From contig CACYXI010000001.1 of the NCBI GenBank assembly GCA_902778265.1, positions 186,001-250,000 of the forward strand: a stretch of 64,000 bases of DNA, written 5' to 3'. The notes beneath the pieces were generated by a model. It saw nothing but the letters and a program-made list of their open reading frames with translations. It made no database searches and was not told the DNA's origin. The DNA is from an uncultured Bacteroidales bacterium (GTDB taxonomy: Bacteria; Bacteroidota; Bacteroidia; Bacteroidales; Bacteroidaceae). Shown here piece by piece: positions 17,080 to 25,802 of this stretch; the first letter of the stretch is position 1; each line of letters starts with the position of its first letter. The position numbers and the translations under genes were made by a program.

Positions 17080-17592
17080 ATGGTTGGAAGTATGCAGGAT
17101 AAAGTAAAGGCCCTACAGCCTTATTTTAAGGGCATGGAGATGTCAGAATCAAAGGAAGGCGGATTGCTGACCTACATAAAGGTTCTATTTCCCCCTGAAT
17201 GGATTATTGACGAGAGCACCACAGAGCGTTTTGGCGTTGAGGTGGCTGAAAATGAAGGAATTTTTTACTTTTGGTCCGAAGGTACCAATACGGACACGAT
17301 TTTTGATGCTGTAGAATTTAACATTAAGCAAAACAAGACAGCAGAAGAAAAAACAAAAATATACAAGCAGAAAGTCGCAGAGCTAAAGACCGTCTTTGCC
17401 GATGAAAATAATAGTGTAGAAGCCCTAAGGTCGCTTTCCTTTGTTATGAACTTCGCAGCAAATACCGAAACCATTAGTTCCATATCCACAAAAGAAGGGG
17501 ACGAAACTAAAATAACCCCCAAGCAACTCATGAAGAGTAAAATAAAGAAGAGCAATAAGGAGGCAAAGGAAAATGAGCCCATGGCTGATTAG
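17080..17592 (+). CDS. Hypothetical cytoplasmic protein
   Basis: ATG 17080 follows the previous stop by one base; the frame also opens 12 bases earlier without an ATG. A 170-residue acidic protein with 'LTYIKVLFPPEWIIDESTTERFGVEVAENEGIFYFW' and a Lys-rich C-terminus. The gene runs 20 bases into the next one. Unrecognised family, but the 'P.eW.i......gv' layout resembles small phage structural-accessory proteins. Confidence 0.55.
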   Translation: MVGSMQDKVKALQPYFKGMEMSESKEGGLLTYIKVLFPPEWIIDESTTERFGVEVAENEGIFYFWSEGTNTDTIFDAVEFNIKQNKTAEEKTKIYKQKVAELKTVFADENNSVEALRSLSFVMNFAANTETISSISTKEGDETKITPKQLMKSKIKKSNKEAKENEPMAD

Positions 17593-17998
17593 TCTCTGTT
17601 ATTGCCTTGCAATATATGGGGCAAGCAACATAATAGCATTCGGAAGCGGCCCGTTTAGGATTTTTGAGCGCATTCGTTTTTGGGCAGGAAAGATAAGCGA
17701 CCACTTTGCCCTCCTATTCAGCTGCATGATGTGCCTACCAACCAATCTTGGATTGATTGCGTCCATTGTTAGCACATTGTGCCCCGTTAAGTTTACTCCC
17801 TTTACTATTGCGTTTGCAAGCGCACCTCACCTATGGTGGATAGCATTGGTTCTTGATGCGGCCCTATCTTCGGGCTTTGTGTGGGTCATGCATCATATGG
17901 TAGAGTTTTTTGAAAAAGTTATTGACGCACAGGAAGTTGTCATAGAAGATGACGAAAACGAAAAAACAATATACGCAGACGATATTACCAAGAAATAA
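17573..17998 (+). CDS. Integral membrane protein
   Basis: A 141-residue protein with about three hydrophobic segments (~2-22, ~45-68, ~85-107) and an acidic C-terminal tail. 'LLFSCMMCLPTNLGLIAS' carries a paired Cys motif inside a membrane region. Overlaps the upstream gene by 20 bases and the downstream start in TAATG. Function unknown. Confidence 0.55.
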   Translation: MSPWLISLCYCLAIYGASNIIAFGSGPFRIFERIRFWAGKISDHFALLFSCMMCLPTNLGLIASIVSTLCPVKFTPFTIAFASAPHLWWIALVLDAALSSGFVWVMHHMVEFFEKVIDAQEVVIEDDENEKTIYADDITKK

Positions 17999-18213
17999 TG
18001 ACAGCAGACGAGCAAAATGAAATAGGCGGCCTCAAAAATGATATCCTAAACTCCCAAACAGTTCTTGATGTACAGAAAGAGGCGATGGGACGGGAACTGC
18101 TTAATGGGCAGGGGGACGCCTTTATCAATTATTTAAAGAATCCAACACCACCACAACCCATACGCAAAGAAGGGTGGTTCAAAAGAATAATAAGAAAGAT
18201 GTTTAACCTTTAA
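17998..18213 (+). CDS. Small hypothetical protein
   Basis: A 71-residue protein starting at the TAATG overlap. Polar helical N-terminus and a basic, amphipathic C-terminus (GWFKRIIRKMFNL) that could associate with a membrane or nucleic acid. It sits directly before the RuvC-like gene. Confidence 0.5.
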   Translation: MTADEQNEIGGLKNDILNSQTVLDVQKEAMGRELLNGQGDAFINYLKNPTPPQPIRKEGWFKRIIRKMFNL

Positions 18214-18214
18214 A

Positions 18215-18994
18215 ATGGAAGAAAATGTATCCTATCCGAGGATTATTATGGGATTGGACGTCAGTACCGCATGTATTGGCGTTAGTATAGTGAAAGACAA
18301 TGGGGACGGAAAAGACCCCGAGATTTTGAAATTAACACACATTTCCCCAAAGGTTTCGGGAGATATAAAAGGGATTGAGGCCCTGTTCCTCAGAAAGAAT
18401 ATCTTTGAACAGGAGTTTCTCCCCTCAGTCAAACAATTTGGCATTACCGACGTTGTAATTGAAGAACCTCTCCTGTCCTCCAATAACGCATATACCGTGG
18501 CAACACTCCTGAGATTCAACGGGATGATTGCTGAATGCATTTATCGCACCCTCAGAATCGTTCCTGCATTTATCTCAAGTTATGATGCACGCACATATTC
18601 ATTTCCTGACCTGTTGGCAATCAGAAAATATGACAAGAAAGGGCATGTATACCCCATAAAGCACATTGTGAAGGCGCTGAAAGATAATCACCTTGTTCTT
18701 TTTGGCGCATATCCCTTTGATATTGACAAGAAGACCGTAATGATGAATATGGTCAACAATAAGTTTGACAACATCGAATGGATATATAATAAGAAGGGTG
18801 AAATCCGAAAGGAGAATTATGATGCCTGTGATAGTCTTATCTGCGCCTTAGCATACATCAACTTTAATCGTAACGGTTTTGAAGAACCACAAATTGAATC
18901 CTATTCTATTGAAAAAGATGACAGAGGTAATACTATCGTGGAATATATAGTAAAGATGTGGGGACAAACCTTTGCAAAGACAATTAATCTTTAG
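18215..18994 (+). CDS. RuvC-like Holliday-junction resolvase
   Basis: A 259-residue RNase-H-fold nuclease. 'IIMGLDVSTACIGVS' gives catalytic Asp15, 'VVIEEPLL' gives Glu83/Glu84, and 'NYDACDSLICALAY' gives Asp203 and Asp206, the spacing expected of RuvC-type resolvases. It would cut branched DNA before packaging, the job done by endonuclease VII in T4. It is longer than bacterial RuvC (~170 aa), with insertions in the middle. Followed by a terminator. Confidence 0.8.
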   Translation: MEENVSYPRIIMGLDVSTACIGVSIVKDNGDGKDPEILKLTHISPKVSGDIKGIEALFLRKNIFEQEFLPSVKQFGITDVVIEEPLLSSNNAYTVATLLRFNGMIAECIYRTLRIVPAFISSYDARTYSFPDLLAIRKYDKKGHVYPIKHIVKALKDNHLVLFGAYPFDIDKKTVMMNMVNNKFDNIEWIYNKKGEIRKENYDACDSLICALAYINFNRNGFEEPQIESYSIEKDDRGNTIVEYIVKMWGQTFAKTINL

Positions 18995-19024
18995 TTTTTA
19001 GCAAAAACTTTTCGTTATTGATGC

Positions 19025-19055
19025 AAAGAGGTTGGATTTTCTCCAATCTCTTTTT
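19025..19055 (+). terminator. Intrinsic terminator
   Basis: GCAAAGAGGTTGGA / TCCAATCTCTTTTTGC hairpin with a T-run, between the resolvase gene and the next promoter. Confidence 0.8.
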
Positions 19056-19083
19056 GCTTTTTAGAAAAATATGTTTATCTTTG
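19053..19083 (+). promoter_or_regulatory. Bacteroidetes-type promoter (TTTG-N19-TATCTTTG)
   Basis: TTTG at 19053-19056 and TATCTTTG at 19076-19083. It drives the 19104-23575 replication/repair operon. Confidence 0.75.
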
Positions 19084-19103
19084 TCCGCAAAAGATATTTA
19101 AAC

Positions 19104-19889
19104 ATGCTAATACTACCTGACATCCACGGACGCGACTTTTGGAGAAAGCCCGTACAGGAAACACTCAAAGAGGGCGACGAGAAAATCATCTTCCTCGGTG
19201 ATTATCTTGACCCTTATCCTCATGAGTGGGACAAGGATGCGGACTATCGAAAAATAGCCATTGAAAGATTCAAAGAGATTATAGAACTAAAGAGAAACAA
19301 CACCGAAAGAGTTACCCTTCTTTTGGGAAATCATGACTGTGGCTATTGTATTGGTGATGATGTATGTTCCTGCAGGATGGACCACGCAAATAGGCACGAG
19401 ATAGAGAAGTTGTTCAATGACAACAGGGGCTTATTCCAAATTGCTGAAGAAGCAGACCTCAACGGAAAACACTTTGTATTCAGCCATGCAGGAATTTTGA
19501 AGGGATGGGCCGAACTTGTTTGGGGCGAAGAGGGCATAAAGCGCAAAGGGTTCAATGTTGTAGAAGAGCTCAACAACGCATGGTTTACCAACCATTATGG
19601 AATCCTTGATTCACTTGCAAACTGTGACACCTATCGCGATTGGGGAGGATTTAAGTACGGTTCTCCCGTTTGGTCAGACATAAGGTCTTGGGCAAATATC
19701 ACACCCGAAGACACATATGGGTTTAATATCGTGGGTCATACACAATGCATTGAAAATCCCGTAGTCCTTGAAACAATAGCCGACCTTGACTGTAGAAAGG
19801 CCTTTATCCTTAACAGTGAAGCGGAGCTCATGAATTACGACACCAAAGAGAAGACACAATTATTTAAGGATGCGAAGAAAGAAAATTAA
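19104..19889 (+). CDS. Calcineurin-like metallophosphatase
   Basis: A 261-residue phosphoesterase of the PPP/bis(5'-nucleosyl)-tetraphosphatase type: 'LPDIHGRD' (Asp6, His8), 'FLGDYLDPY' (Asp33), 'GNHD' (76-78), 'SHAGI' (His128) and a late 'VGHTQ'. The set is complete, so it is probably active on phosphoproteins or nucleotides. An in-frame ATG at 19071 lies within the promoter, so ATG 19104 is preferred. First gene of the operon; its 3' end overlaps the next gene by 20 bases. Substrate unknown. Confidence 0.8.
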   Translation: MLILPDIHGRDFWRKPVQETLKEGDEKIIFLGDYLDPYPHEWDKDADYRKIAIERFKEIIELKRNNTERVTLLLGNHDCGYCIGDDVCSCRMDHANRHEIEKLFNDNRGLFQIAEEADLNGKHFVFSHAGILKGWAELVWGEEGIKRKGFNVVEELNNAWFTNHYGILDSLANCDTYRDWGGFKYGSPVWSDIRSWANITPEDTYGFNIVGHTQCIENPVVLETIADLDCRKAFILNSEAELMNYDTKEKTQLFKDAKKEN

Positions 19890-20781
19890 AGAAGAGAAAG
19901 TCGAACAACTGACATTCGCTTTTGATTGGGACGAGTTGACCGTCGCACAACCATCAGAAGGCGAACAGGGCAAAAAGTGGACAAATGACAATGTTGTAAG
20001 GAACCTGTCTCTTGACCAAAGGGAAATCCTGCATAATATAATAGAAATGCACAATAACGGAGAACCCTTTGAATGCGATATCACAGCAAGCGAAATGCAG
20101 TTCTATCGTCCGAAGGGTAAATTTGTCATACCCGAGCCCAAATATCTTTTTGACGTATATCCTCAGAGAGACGATATTGTTAAAATTGAGCCCGACGGAA
20201 GAATTCCCCTTGAAGATAATTCCGTTTCAAGCGTTGTGTGCGACCTACCCTTTGTTGTTAGTACGCCCATTAAAGAATCCACCGACAATGATGGCGCATG
20301 CTTAATCTTCAAGAGATTCCACGGATACTATCCCGTATATAACCTTTATTGGTCTTACGCACATTGGCTTTCCGAATGTTATCGCATCCTTAAAGATGAT
20401 GGAATTCTTATATGGAAGTGTCAGAATACCGTAAGCGGTGGCAAGTTTTATGCAACAGAGGAGTTCTCGTGGCAGGAAGCCGAAAAGCTTGGCTTCTACA
20501 CCCTTGATAAGTTTACCCTCGCAGCAAAGGCCCGCCTAATCAGCGGTAAAGTAAAGACGCAACAGCACGCAAGAAACTACCTTTCCGTATTTTGGGTATT
20601 CAAGAAAAACGGCAGAATTAAGACAATTGACTATTACGGCTTAATAGATAAGGCAGAGCAAAAGAGGGCCGAAGGTAAAAGTGTTCAGATTGTTGCCCGC
20701 AGAGACGACAGATTGCGACCGAACGAGCCACTAAATGGGCCGCAAACGCCCGAAATTGAGCCACAAACCACCGAAGAGTAG
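19870..20781 (+). CDS. DNA methyltransferase-like protein
   Basis: A 303-residue protein. 'DNSVSSVVCDLPFVVSTP' near residue 120-130 resembles motif IV (D/N-P-P-Y/F) of N6-adenine/N4-cytosine methyltransferases, followed by 'ECYRILKDDGILIWKCQN' (typical motif V/VI beta strand). The N-terminal ~80 residues differ from the core fold. The motif reads DLPF rather than DPPF, so activity is uncertain. It may protect phage DNA from host restriction. Confidence 0.6.
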   Translation: MRRKKIKEEKVEQLTFAFDWDELTVAQPSEGEQGKKWTNDNVVRNLSLDQREILHNIIEMHNNGEPFECDITASEMQFYRPKGKFVIPEPKYLFDVYPQRDDIVKIEPDGRIPLEDNSVSSVVCDLPFVVSTPIKESTDNDGACLIFKRFHGYYPVYNLYWSYAHWLSECYRILKDDGILIWKCQNTVSGGKFYATEEFSWQEAEKLGFYTLDKFTLAAKARLISGKVKTQQHARNYLSVFWVFKKNGRIKTIDYYGLIDKAEQKRAEGKSVQIVARRDDRLRPNEPLNGPQTPEIEPQTTEE

Positions 20782-20786
20782 AAGAT

Positions 20787-21833
20787 ATGCTTATACCCGA
20801 ATTAAAGCGCTTACAGGACCTTTTAACGAGTTTTCTCGGCACGCCCAAGAATGAGATTACCGAGAACAACTACCAATTGCAATACCCCTGTCCTCGGTGC
20901 ATTGAAGAAAGAGGTTCAGAAGAAGCGGAGAAATACAACTTGGAAATCACCCTTGGCAAATGCCTCCTTTCACAGGGTGGTTTATTCCATTGTTGGTCCT
21001 GCTGCTCCACGGATGATGAAATGCGTGGCGGTGTTTATAAGCTAATTCGCAAATACGGTAACTCTGAAATCCTTAGAGACTACAAGAGCATCATTGCAAC
21101 AATCAAGGATTCAGCATATTATAAAATGCCTGAATTTGAAGAATTGTTCTCTAATGAGAATACAAAGCCATCCGTAGTGCTACCTTCAACCTACACCAAA
21201 GTCAATCTTGCAACATGTAAGAATAGCAGGGTGGTTCATTACCTTGAAAGCCGCAAAATATCGCAAGATATCATAGACCGCTATAATATCGGTTATACCA
21301 CCAATAACGAAACCAAACGCTCTTTCAGAAACCGAATAATTATACCCTCCTATGACGAAGCAGGCGAGTTGAATTTTTGGACAGGGAGAGATTTTACGGG
21401 AGCGCCCAAGAGGCCCAAGTACTTTAATGCCCCCGATGTAGATAAGAACCAAATCATCTATCAGGAAAAATTAATCTCATGGGATGCTGATATCTTGTTG
21501 GTAGAAGGCGGAATGGATGCACTTTTTTACCCCAACGCCATTGCCTTATTAGGAAAGTCCTTAGACAATAAAACAGAATTATATAGAACACTACAGGAGA
21601 AGGCGAACGCACATGTGATAATTTGCCTTGATGCAGATACCGAAATATATGAAACAAAACGAATCTATAAGGTTCTAAATACAGGACGCCTAAGGGGTAA
21701 AATAAAGTACATAAGAATGACAAATCCAAAGGACCTTGCGGATGTATATGCCCTTGGAGGCCCCAAGGCGGTTGCCGAATTGTTAAAGAAAGAGGAAACT
21801 TTTAGTGAAATTGATTTATTATTAACATACTAA
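20787..21833 (+). CDS. DnaG-type primase (zinc finger + TOPRIM)
   Basis: A 348-residue protein. An N-terminal zinc-binding domain (Cys35-x2-Cys38 ... His68/Cys69-x2-Cys72) and a TOPRIM domain (LLVEGGMDAL near 236-245, then 'CLDADTE' near 280) match DnaG/phage primases. The intervening 'YLESRKISQDIIDRYNIGYT..N' is the typical primase N-subdomain. It synthesises RNA primers for lagging-strand replication. The C-terminal helicase-interaction domain is reduced. Overlaps the HD gene at TAATG. Confidence 0.87.
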   Translation: MLIPELKRLQDLLTSFLGTPKNEITENNYQLQYPCPRCIEERGSEEAEKYNLEITLGKCLLSQGGLFHCWSCCSTDDEMRGGVYKLIRKYGNSEILRDYKSIIATIKDSAYYKMPEFEELFSNENTKPSVVLPSTYTKVNLATCKNSRVVHYLESRKISQDIIDRYNIGYTTNNETKRSFRNRIIIPSYDEAGELNFWTGRDFTGAPKRPKYFNAPDVDKNQIIYQEKLISWDADILLVEGGMDALFYPNAIALLGKSLDNKTELYRTLQEKANAHVIICLDADTEIYETKRIYKVLNTGRLRGKIKYIRMTNPKDLADVYALGGPKAVAELLKKEETFSEIDLLLTY

Positions 21834-22522
21834 TGGAGAAATTATTAGACGCATTGATTGTTAAGAAAGACGGAAAATATGCTTACGATTGGGAAGCAAT
21901 TGAGAAGATTGAAGAGTTCGCGGTACTAAAGGACTGCAAGCAGAGTCCAAAATATCATGGAGAAGGAACCGCATGGGAGCACACAAAAATGGTTTGCAAG
22001 GCAGCTCTTAGACGACTATCTAATTGGGACATGGATGGAACCGAATGGGCAAAAACGATGCTCACCGCAGCCCTGTTTCACGATATCGGCAAGGGCACCA
22101 CAACAACATTTAAGAAGGAAAATTGGCACGCCTACAATCATGAGTTGGAAAGCGAAGTCATTACCCGACGCCTTTTGGCTGACGAAGACGAAAAATTCAG
22201 AGAGACTGTCTGTGCTCTTGTTCGGTGGCACATGGAACCACTCAGAATATACGAGCACAGGGACGTATTGGAGCATATTGTACTCTTGTCGAGGGCAGTA
22301 AACATCGCAATGCTTTGTTTCCTTAAAAGATGCGACCTTGATGGTAGTATTGCCGAAGACAAACAAATGCAAGAGATAGACTACTTGAAGGTTGCAGAAC
22401 TTCAGTCAATCGCAAGCCGGTTGGGATGTTACATAGGACCATCTACGATTCCAATGAAGGGAGAATATAAATGGCTTGCAGAAAAGAACGTATTAGAAGA
22501 AAAAAGGAAAAACAAACAATAA
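21833..22522 (+). CDS. HD-domain phosphohydrolase
   Basis: A 229-residue protein with 'GTAWEHTKMV' (His50), 'TAALFHDIGKGTT' (His83-Asp84) and a further 'VRWHMEPL', the metal-binding layout of the HD superfamily. It resembles tRNA-nucleotidyltransferase-associated or (p)ppGpp-type HD phosphohydrolases. Possible roles are nucleotide signalling or breakdown of host second messengers. It begins inside the primase stop codon and is co-transcribed. Confidence 0.7.
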   Translation: MEKLLDALIVKKDGKYAYDWEAIEKIEEFAVLKDCKQSPKYHGEGTAWEHTKMVCKAALRRLSNWDMDGTEWAKTMLTAALFHDIGKGTTTTFKKENWHAYNHELESEVITRRLLADEDEKFRETVCALVRWHMEPLRIYEHRDVLEHIVLLSRAVNIAMLCFLKRCDLDGSIAEDKQMQEIDYLKVAELQSIASRLGCYIGPSTIPMKGEYKWLAEKNVLEEKRKNKQ

Positions 22523-22523
22523 T

Positions 22524-22745
22524 ATGGAAGAGATTAGAACTTTTTTTGTCGTTGGTCACACCGCAAAAGCCGAGGACGCCATCGCCGCCCTCAATTTTGC
22601 AAAGGAAAACAATTGCATTGTTGACCTTAAGTGGTACGGCCCTGCGCACGGTTATTACGGCAACGATGAATATATCGCAAGAATATTCAAAACGGACACG
22701 CCCGACATCGCAATTAATAAACTCCCCAAAATTTATGGTCTATGA
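22524..22745 (+). CDS. Small hypothetical protein
   Basis: A 73-residue alpha/beta protein ('IRTFFVVGHTAKAEDAIAALNFAKEN'), one base after the HD gene and overlapping the next start by 4 bases (ATGA). No family recognised. Confidence 0.55.
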   Translation: MEEIRTFFVVGHTAKAEDAIAALNFAKENNCIVDLKWYGPAHGYYGNDEYIARIFKTDTPDIAINKLPKIYGL

Positions 22746-23575
22746 TTAAAAAGATTATCCACGTTTCAGACATTCACATTAGGAACCTTACCCGCTTAGA
22801 CGAAAGCAAGGAGTGCTTCGACCGTTTCATTGAAGAGTGCGCCAAGATAATAGAGCAGGAAGGTGGACCCGAATTTGTCCGCATCTGTGTTTGTGGCGAC
22901 ATCTTTGAAAGCCACATCACAATATCAAACGAAGCCACCGCATGCTGCCTATATTTCTTTAGGAAGCTAAACGAACTTGGTTGTAAGGTTTATGTTGTGG
23001 CCGGCAATCACGATTACTCTCGCGGCAACGTAGAAAGATTGGATTCACTCAGCCCCATCTTTGCTATTGCCAACTTTGACAATATTATATATATGGATAA
23101 GGCTCTTGACTACGAGTCAGGCTGTATTGCAGATGAAAATGTTGTTTTCTGTCTTTTTAGCACCTTCTCCAATTTTACACGCCCCGATATTGATTCGTGG
23201 AAGATTTTAGCCCCCCAATCAAAGAAGGTCGGCATTATCCATGGGGATATTAACGGTGCGGTAACCTATTCGGGCATTAAATCCGATAAAGGCGTTGATA
23301 CAAATGTATTCAAGGGGCTTGACTTTGTCATGGCAGGGCACATTCATAAGTTTCAGGAGCTCAAGAAAGGTAAAGTGAAAATTGTTTACAGTTCATCGCT
23401 TATTCAACAGAACTTTGGCGAAACTATTAGCGGACACGGCTTTGTCGTATGGAACGTAGAAGATGATACATATGAGTTCCGAGAACTCCCCAACGAAGAT
23501 AGGGGGTTCTATAAAGTAGAACTCAATAAGATTGATGATTTGGATGAGGACAAAGAAGTATTCCTCAACCTATAG
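22742..23575 (+). CDS. SbcD/Mre11-like nuclease subunit (T4 gp47-type)
   Basis: A 277-residue metallophosphoesterase: 'HVSDIHIRN' (Asp10, His12), 'CGDIFES' (Asp53), 'VAGNHDYSRG' (89-91), then 'IIHGDI' and 'MAGHIHKFQ'. This is the nuclease half of the gp46/gp47 complex; its partner is the gene at 8581, ~12 kb away rather than adjacent. Last + gene of the 19104 operon. Its 3' end overlaps the minus-strand 43-aa gene by 6 bases. Confidence 0.87.
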   Translation: MIKKIIHVSDIHIRNLTRLDESKECFDRFIEECAKIIEQEGGPEFVRICVCGDIFESHITISNEATACCLYFFRKLNELGCKVYVVAGNHDYSRGNVERLDSLSPIFAIANFDNIIYMDKALDYESGCIADENVVFCLFSTFSNFTRPDIDSWKILAPQSKKVGIIHGDINGAVTYSGIKSDKGVDTNVFKGLDFVMAGHIHKFQELKKGKVKIVYSSSLIQQNFGETISGHGFVVWNVEDDTYEFRELPNEDRGFYKVELNKIDDLDEDKEVFLNL

Positions 23576-23701
23576 CGGACGCCGAATGATGATTCTTTTA
23601 ACCACCTTCTTAGCAGTGCCACCCTTCTGTGATACATTCCTCACAACCTGCCTGACGGCGTTGGATTGCTTCTGAGAATTTGCTTTACAAGGACATCCCA
23701 T
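23570..23701 (-). CDS. 43-residue basic CxC protein
   Basis: Minus-strand ORF of 43 residues starting MGCPCKANSQ and ending in KKVVKRIIIRRPL, with nine or more Lys/Arg. A late-type element (23721-23730) sits 19 bases upstream of its ATG, which is the main reason to believe it. The CPC motif could bind metal; the basic C-terminus could bind nucleic acid. Too short for family recognition. Confidence 0.5.
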   Translation of the reverse strand: MGCPCKANSQKQSNAVRQVVRNVSQKGGTAKKVVKRIIIRRPL

Positions 23702-23720
23702 AATTCAAAACAATTTTAAA

Positions 23721-23730
23721 ATAAATAGTA
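23721..23730 (-). promoter_or_regulatory. Late-type element (TACTATTTAT)
   Basis: Minus strand TACTATTTAT followed by TTTAAAA, 19 bases before the start codon at 23701. Confidence 0.6.
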
Positions 23731-23748
23731 AGATTTTACAATTAGAAT

Positions 23749-23779
23749 TTTGCAAATCGAAAATCTTTGTTTAACTTTG
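23749..23779 (+). promoter_or_regulatory. Bacteroidetes-type promoter (TTTG-N19-TAACTTTG)
   Basis: TTTG at 23749-23752 and TAACTTTG at 23772-23779, 22 bases before ATG 23802. Confidence 0.78.
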
Positions 23780-23801
23780 TCGCATAGAAATAATTGCACT
23801 G

Positions 23802-25109
23802 ATGGTAATCAACAATTCAAAAAACGAAGAATACAAGAAGTTGTTCTTTAGGGACGACAGTTACACACTTTTGACATCAGCATTATATACTGATACGTTC
23901 AATGATATCCCCAATATTTTTGTCATAGACTACGAAGACGCTTCCAAGCTCGATAGGCCCACCCCTTATGGAGAGGAATGCGAAGATGATGATTCAAAAG
24001 ACAAAAGGGATGAATTGGATTATTCCAAAATTGATAACGCTCTCATCATTGAGAAATATGTTGATGCTATAAAGAAGTTTAACGAGGGCGCGGAAAATGA
24101 CAAAAACAGAATGGCAATTCCCTCCCAAGCAGAGACATCGTCCGATGGCCTCCTTTTAGAAAAGGCCGCAATAAATGTACGCATAAAGATTACAAAACGG
24201 TTTGAAATGGTGACCGATGGCTCATATCGGCCCTCTTATTCGGGTTGTAATTATAATGAGTGGAACCTACCCGAAATAGTTTTGTTCGATACGGAAAACC
24301 GTATTATTATTAAGATTGTCAGAAGCCGACTCATGTGTTGCTACCAAAGCACCCAAAAGGCAAACGATATTGAAAAGTTCTGCAATATCTTCTTTAATTT
24401 CCTACCACATAGGGAAGATGATGGGGGAAAGAACAATCGGATATTTGTCATCACCGACACGGGTCACGGCTTAGACACCGTTGCAGGTAAGATAAATGAG
24501 ACTACAGTAGATATTAAAAAAACCTACAATGACGACCTTGTCCCCATCTACAAGAAGATAGAAGATTTCGTCAATTCAGACGAGCGCAAATGTGGTATTG
24601 TTATCCTGAATGGAGAACCGGGCACAGGAAAAACGACACTCCTTAAACATTTGATAACCCACAGCAAAAAGAACTTTCTTTTCTTGCCACCAAATCAGAT
24701 TATGGGCCTGTCGTCACCAAGCTTCACCAATCTCCTTTTTGAGAATCGAGACAGCATAGTTGTTATGGAAGACTGCGAGGAAGCACTGAAGGACCGCTCA
24801 CAGCAAAATGCCTTATCTACTGTGGCAACATTGTTAAATATGAGTGACGGTATATTGGGGGATGTATATAATATGAAGTTTATATGCACATTTAATGCCG
24901 ATATGGATGAAGTTGATAAGGCCCTGATGAGAAAGGGACGTTGCATCGCCAAATACACCTTTAAGAAGCTCAAAAAGGAAAAAGCGAAGAAGCTTCTTAA
25001 CGAGAGGGGAATAACATTGGACAAGTATGAGGATATGACACTTGCCGATATCTTCTACAACGAAGAAGACAATGGATGTATAGTCGAAAACAAAAAGATT
25101 GGTTTCTAA
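23802..25109 (+). CDS. AAA+ ATPase (BCS1-like core)
   Basis: A 435-residue protein. The AAA core starts at Walker A GEPGTGKTT (~272-280), with Walker B 'IVVMEDCEE' (~318) and a sensor region 'FICTFNADMDEVDKALMRKGRC' typical of BCS1/ATPases that handle protein substrates. The N-terminal 250 residues are not recognised and may be the substrate-binding domain. A strong host-type promoter suggests early expression. Possible roles are remodelling of replication or host proteins. Confidence 0.75.
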   Translation: MVINNSKNEEYKKLFFRDDSYTLLTSALYTDTFNDIPNIFVIDYEDASKLDRPTPYGEECEDDDSKDKRDELDYSKIDNALIIEKYVDAIKKFNEGAENDKNRMAIPSQAETSSDGLLLEKAAINVRIKITKRFEMVTDGSYRPSYSGCNYNEWNLPEIVLFDTENRIIIKIVRSRLMCCYQSTQKANDIEKFCNIFFNFLPHREDDGGKNNRIFVITDTGHGLDTVAGKINETTVDIKKTYNDDLVPIYKKIEDFVNSDERKCGIVILNGEPGTGKTTLLKHLITHSKKNFLFLPPNQIMGLSSPSFTNLLFENRDSIVVMEDCEEALKDRSQQNALSTVATLLNMSDGILGDVYNMKFICTFNADMDEVDKALMRKGRCIAKYTFKKLKKEKAKKLLNERGITLDKYEDMTLADIFYNEEDNGCIVENKKIGF

Positions 25110-25121
25110 ACACAGCTATCT

Positions 25122-25478
25122 ATGACTAAGAAAGAACTTGCACAATTTGAAGAAAAACTCGTCGCTGCAGGATATAAAAAAATCACGTCAGCAAAAGCGA
25201 CACCCGACGACGAGTATGAATACTACAAAGCCTTCTACGAAAATAAAGATAAAGAACGGCCCAAGTATCAAATCTTTTTTGAGGTTTGGGACTTTGAAAA
25301 ATATCGCTACCTTGCAGGATATAGTGTATCATCCGTTATTATACCTGATAGCATTACCGAAGACGCGGGCCGCAGAGACCTTCATCTCTCCGTTGATTGG
25401 AATGATGACATAGAGAAAACTGAAGCCATGGCCGAACAGTTCTATAACTTCTTAATCGATTTTGAGAAAACACATTAA
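25122..25478 (+). CDS. Hypothetical protein
   Basis: A 118-residue acidic protein with aromatic-rich beta strands ('PKYQIFFEVWDFEKYRYLAGYSVSSVIIPD', 'DLHLSVDW'). Same transcription unit as the AAA gene. Unrecognised; possibly a small partner protein. Confidence 0.5.
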   Translation: MTKKELAQFEEKLVAAGYKKITSAKATPDDEYEYYKAFYENKDKERPKYQIFFEVWDFEKYRYLAGYSVSSVIIPDSITEDAGRRDLHLSVDWNDDIEKTEAMAEQFYNFLIDFEKTH

Positions 25479-25490
25479 AAGAAAAATATC

Positions 25491-25664
25491 ATGATTTATC
25501 GCGTTGTTATTGGCCTTCTTGTTTTGGCCACCCTCATCTACTACATCTTCTGCTTCTTGGAGATTTATGAGGTACTAAAGTTTACCGACAAGAATACTAC
25601 GGTTAAAGTACCGCAAATGTTTATTCCTTTTTATTATCTAATTCACAAGGACAAGAAAAAATGA
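25491..25664 (+). CDS. Small single-pass membrane protein
   Basis: A 57-residue ORF, 12 bases after the previous stop, with one hydrophobic helix (~4-24, VVIGLLVLATLIYYIFCFL) and a Lys-rich C-terminus. Codon use and spacing fit an operon member. Function unknown. Confidence 0.5.
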   Translation: MIYRVVIGLLVLATLIYYIFCFLEIYEVLKFTDKNTTVKVPQMFIPFYYLIHKDKKK

Positions 25665-25731
25665 CACATATTATCCTATTCCAGCTATGGCCAATGGCAG
25701 AGCTTACGGTGGAGTGATAAAGACGGCTGGT

Positions 25732-25752
25732 AAAACACTCCTATGTGTTTTT
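25732..25752 (+). terminator. Possible weak terminator
   Basis: AAAACAC-TCCTAT-GTGTTTTT, an A/T-rich hairpin ending in T-rich sequence, after the small membrane gene. Confidence 0.4.
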
Positions 25753-25802
25753 ATTTAAAATATATACTATAAGAAAATTTCATTTTTTTAAAAAATCAGC
25801 AT

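Noticed and set aside
25661..25720. Short ORF overlapping the end of the small membrane gene (MTHIILF..)
   Set aside because: Eighteen codons without conservation or context; more likely untranslated sequence before a terminator.
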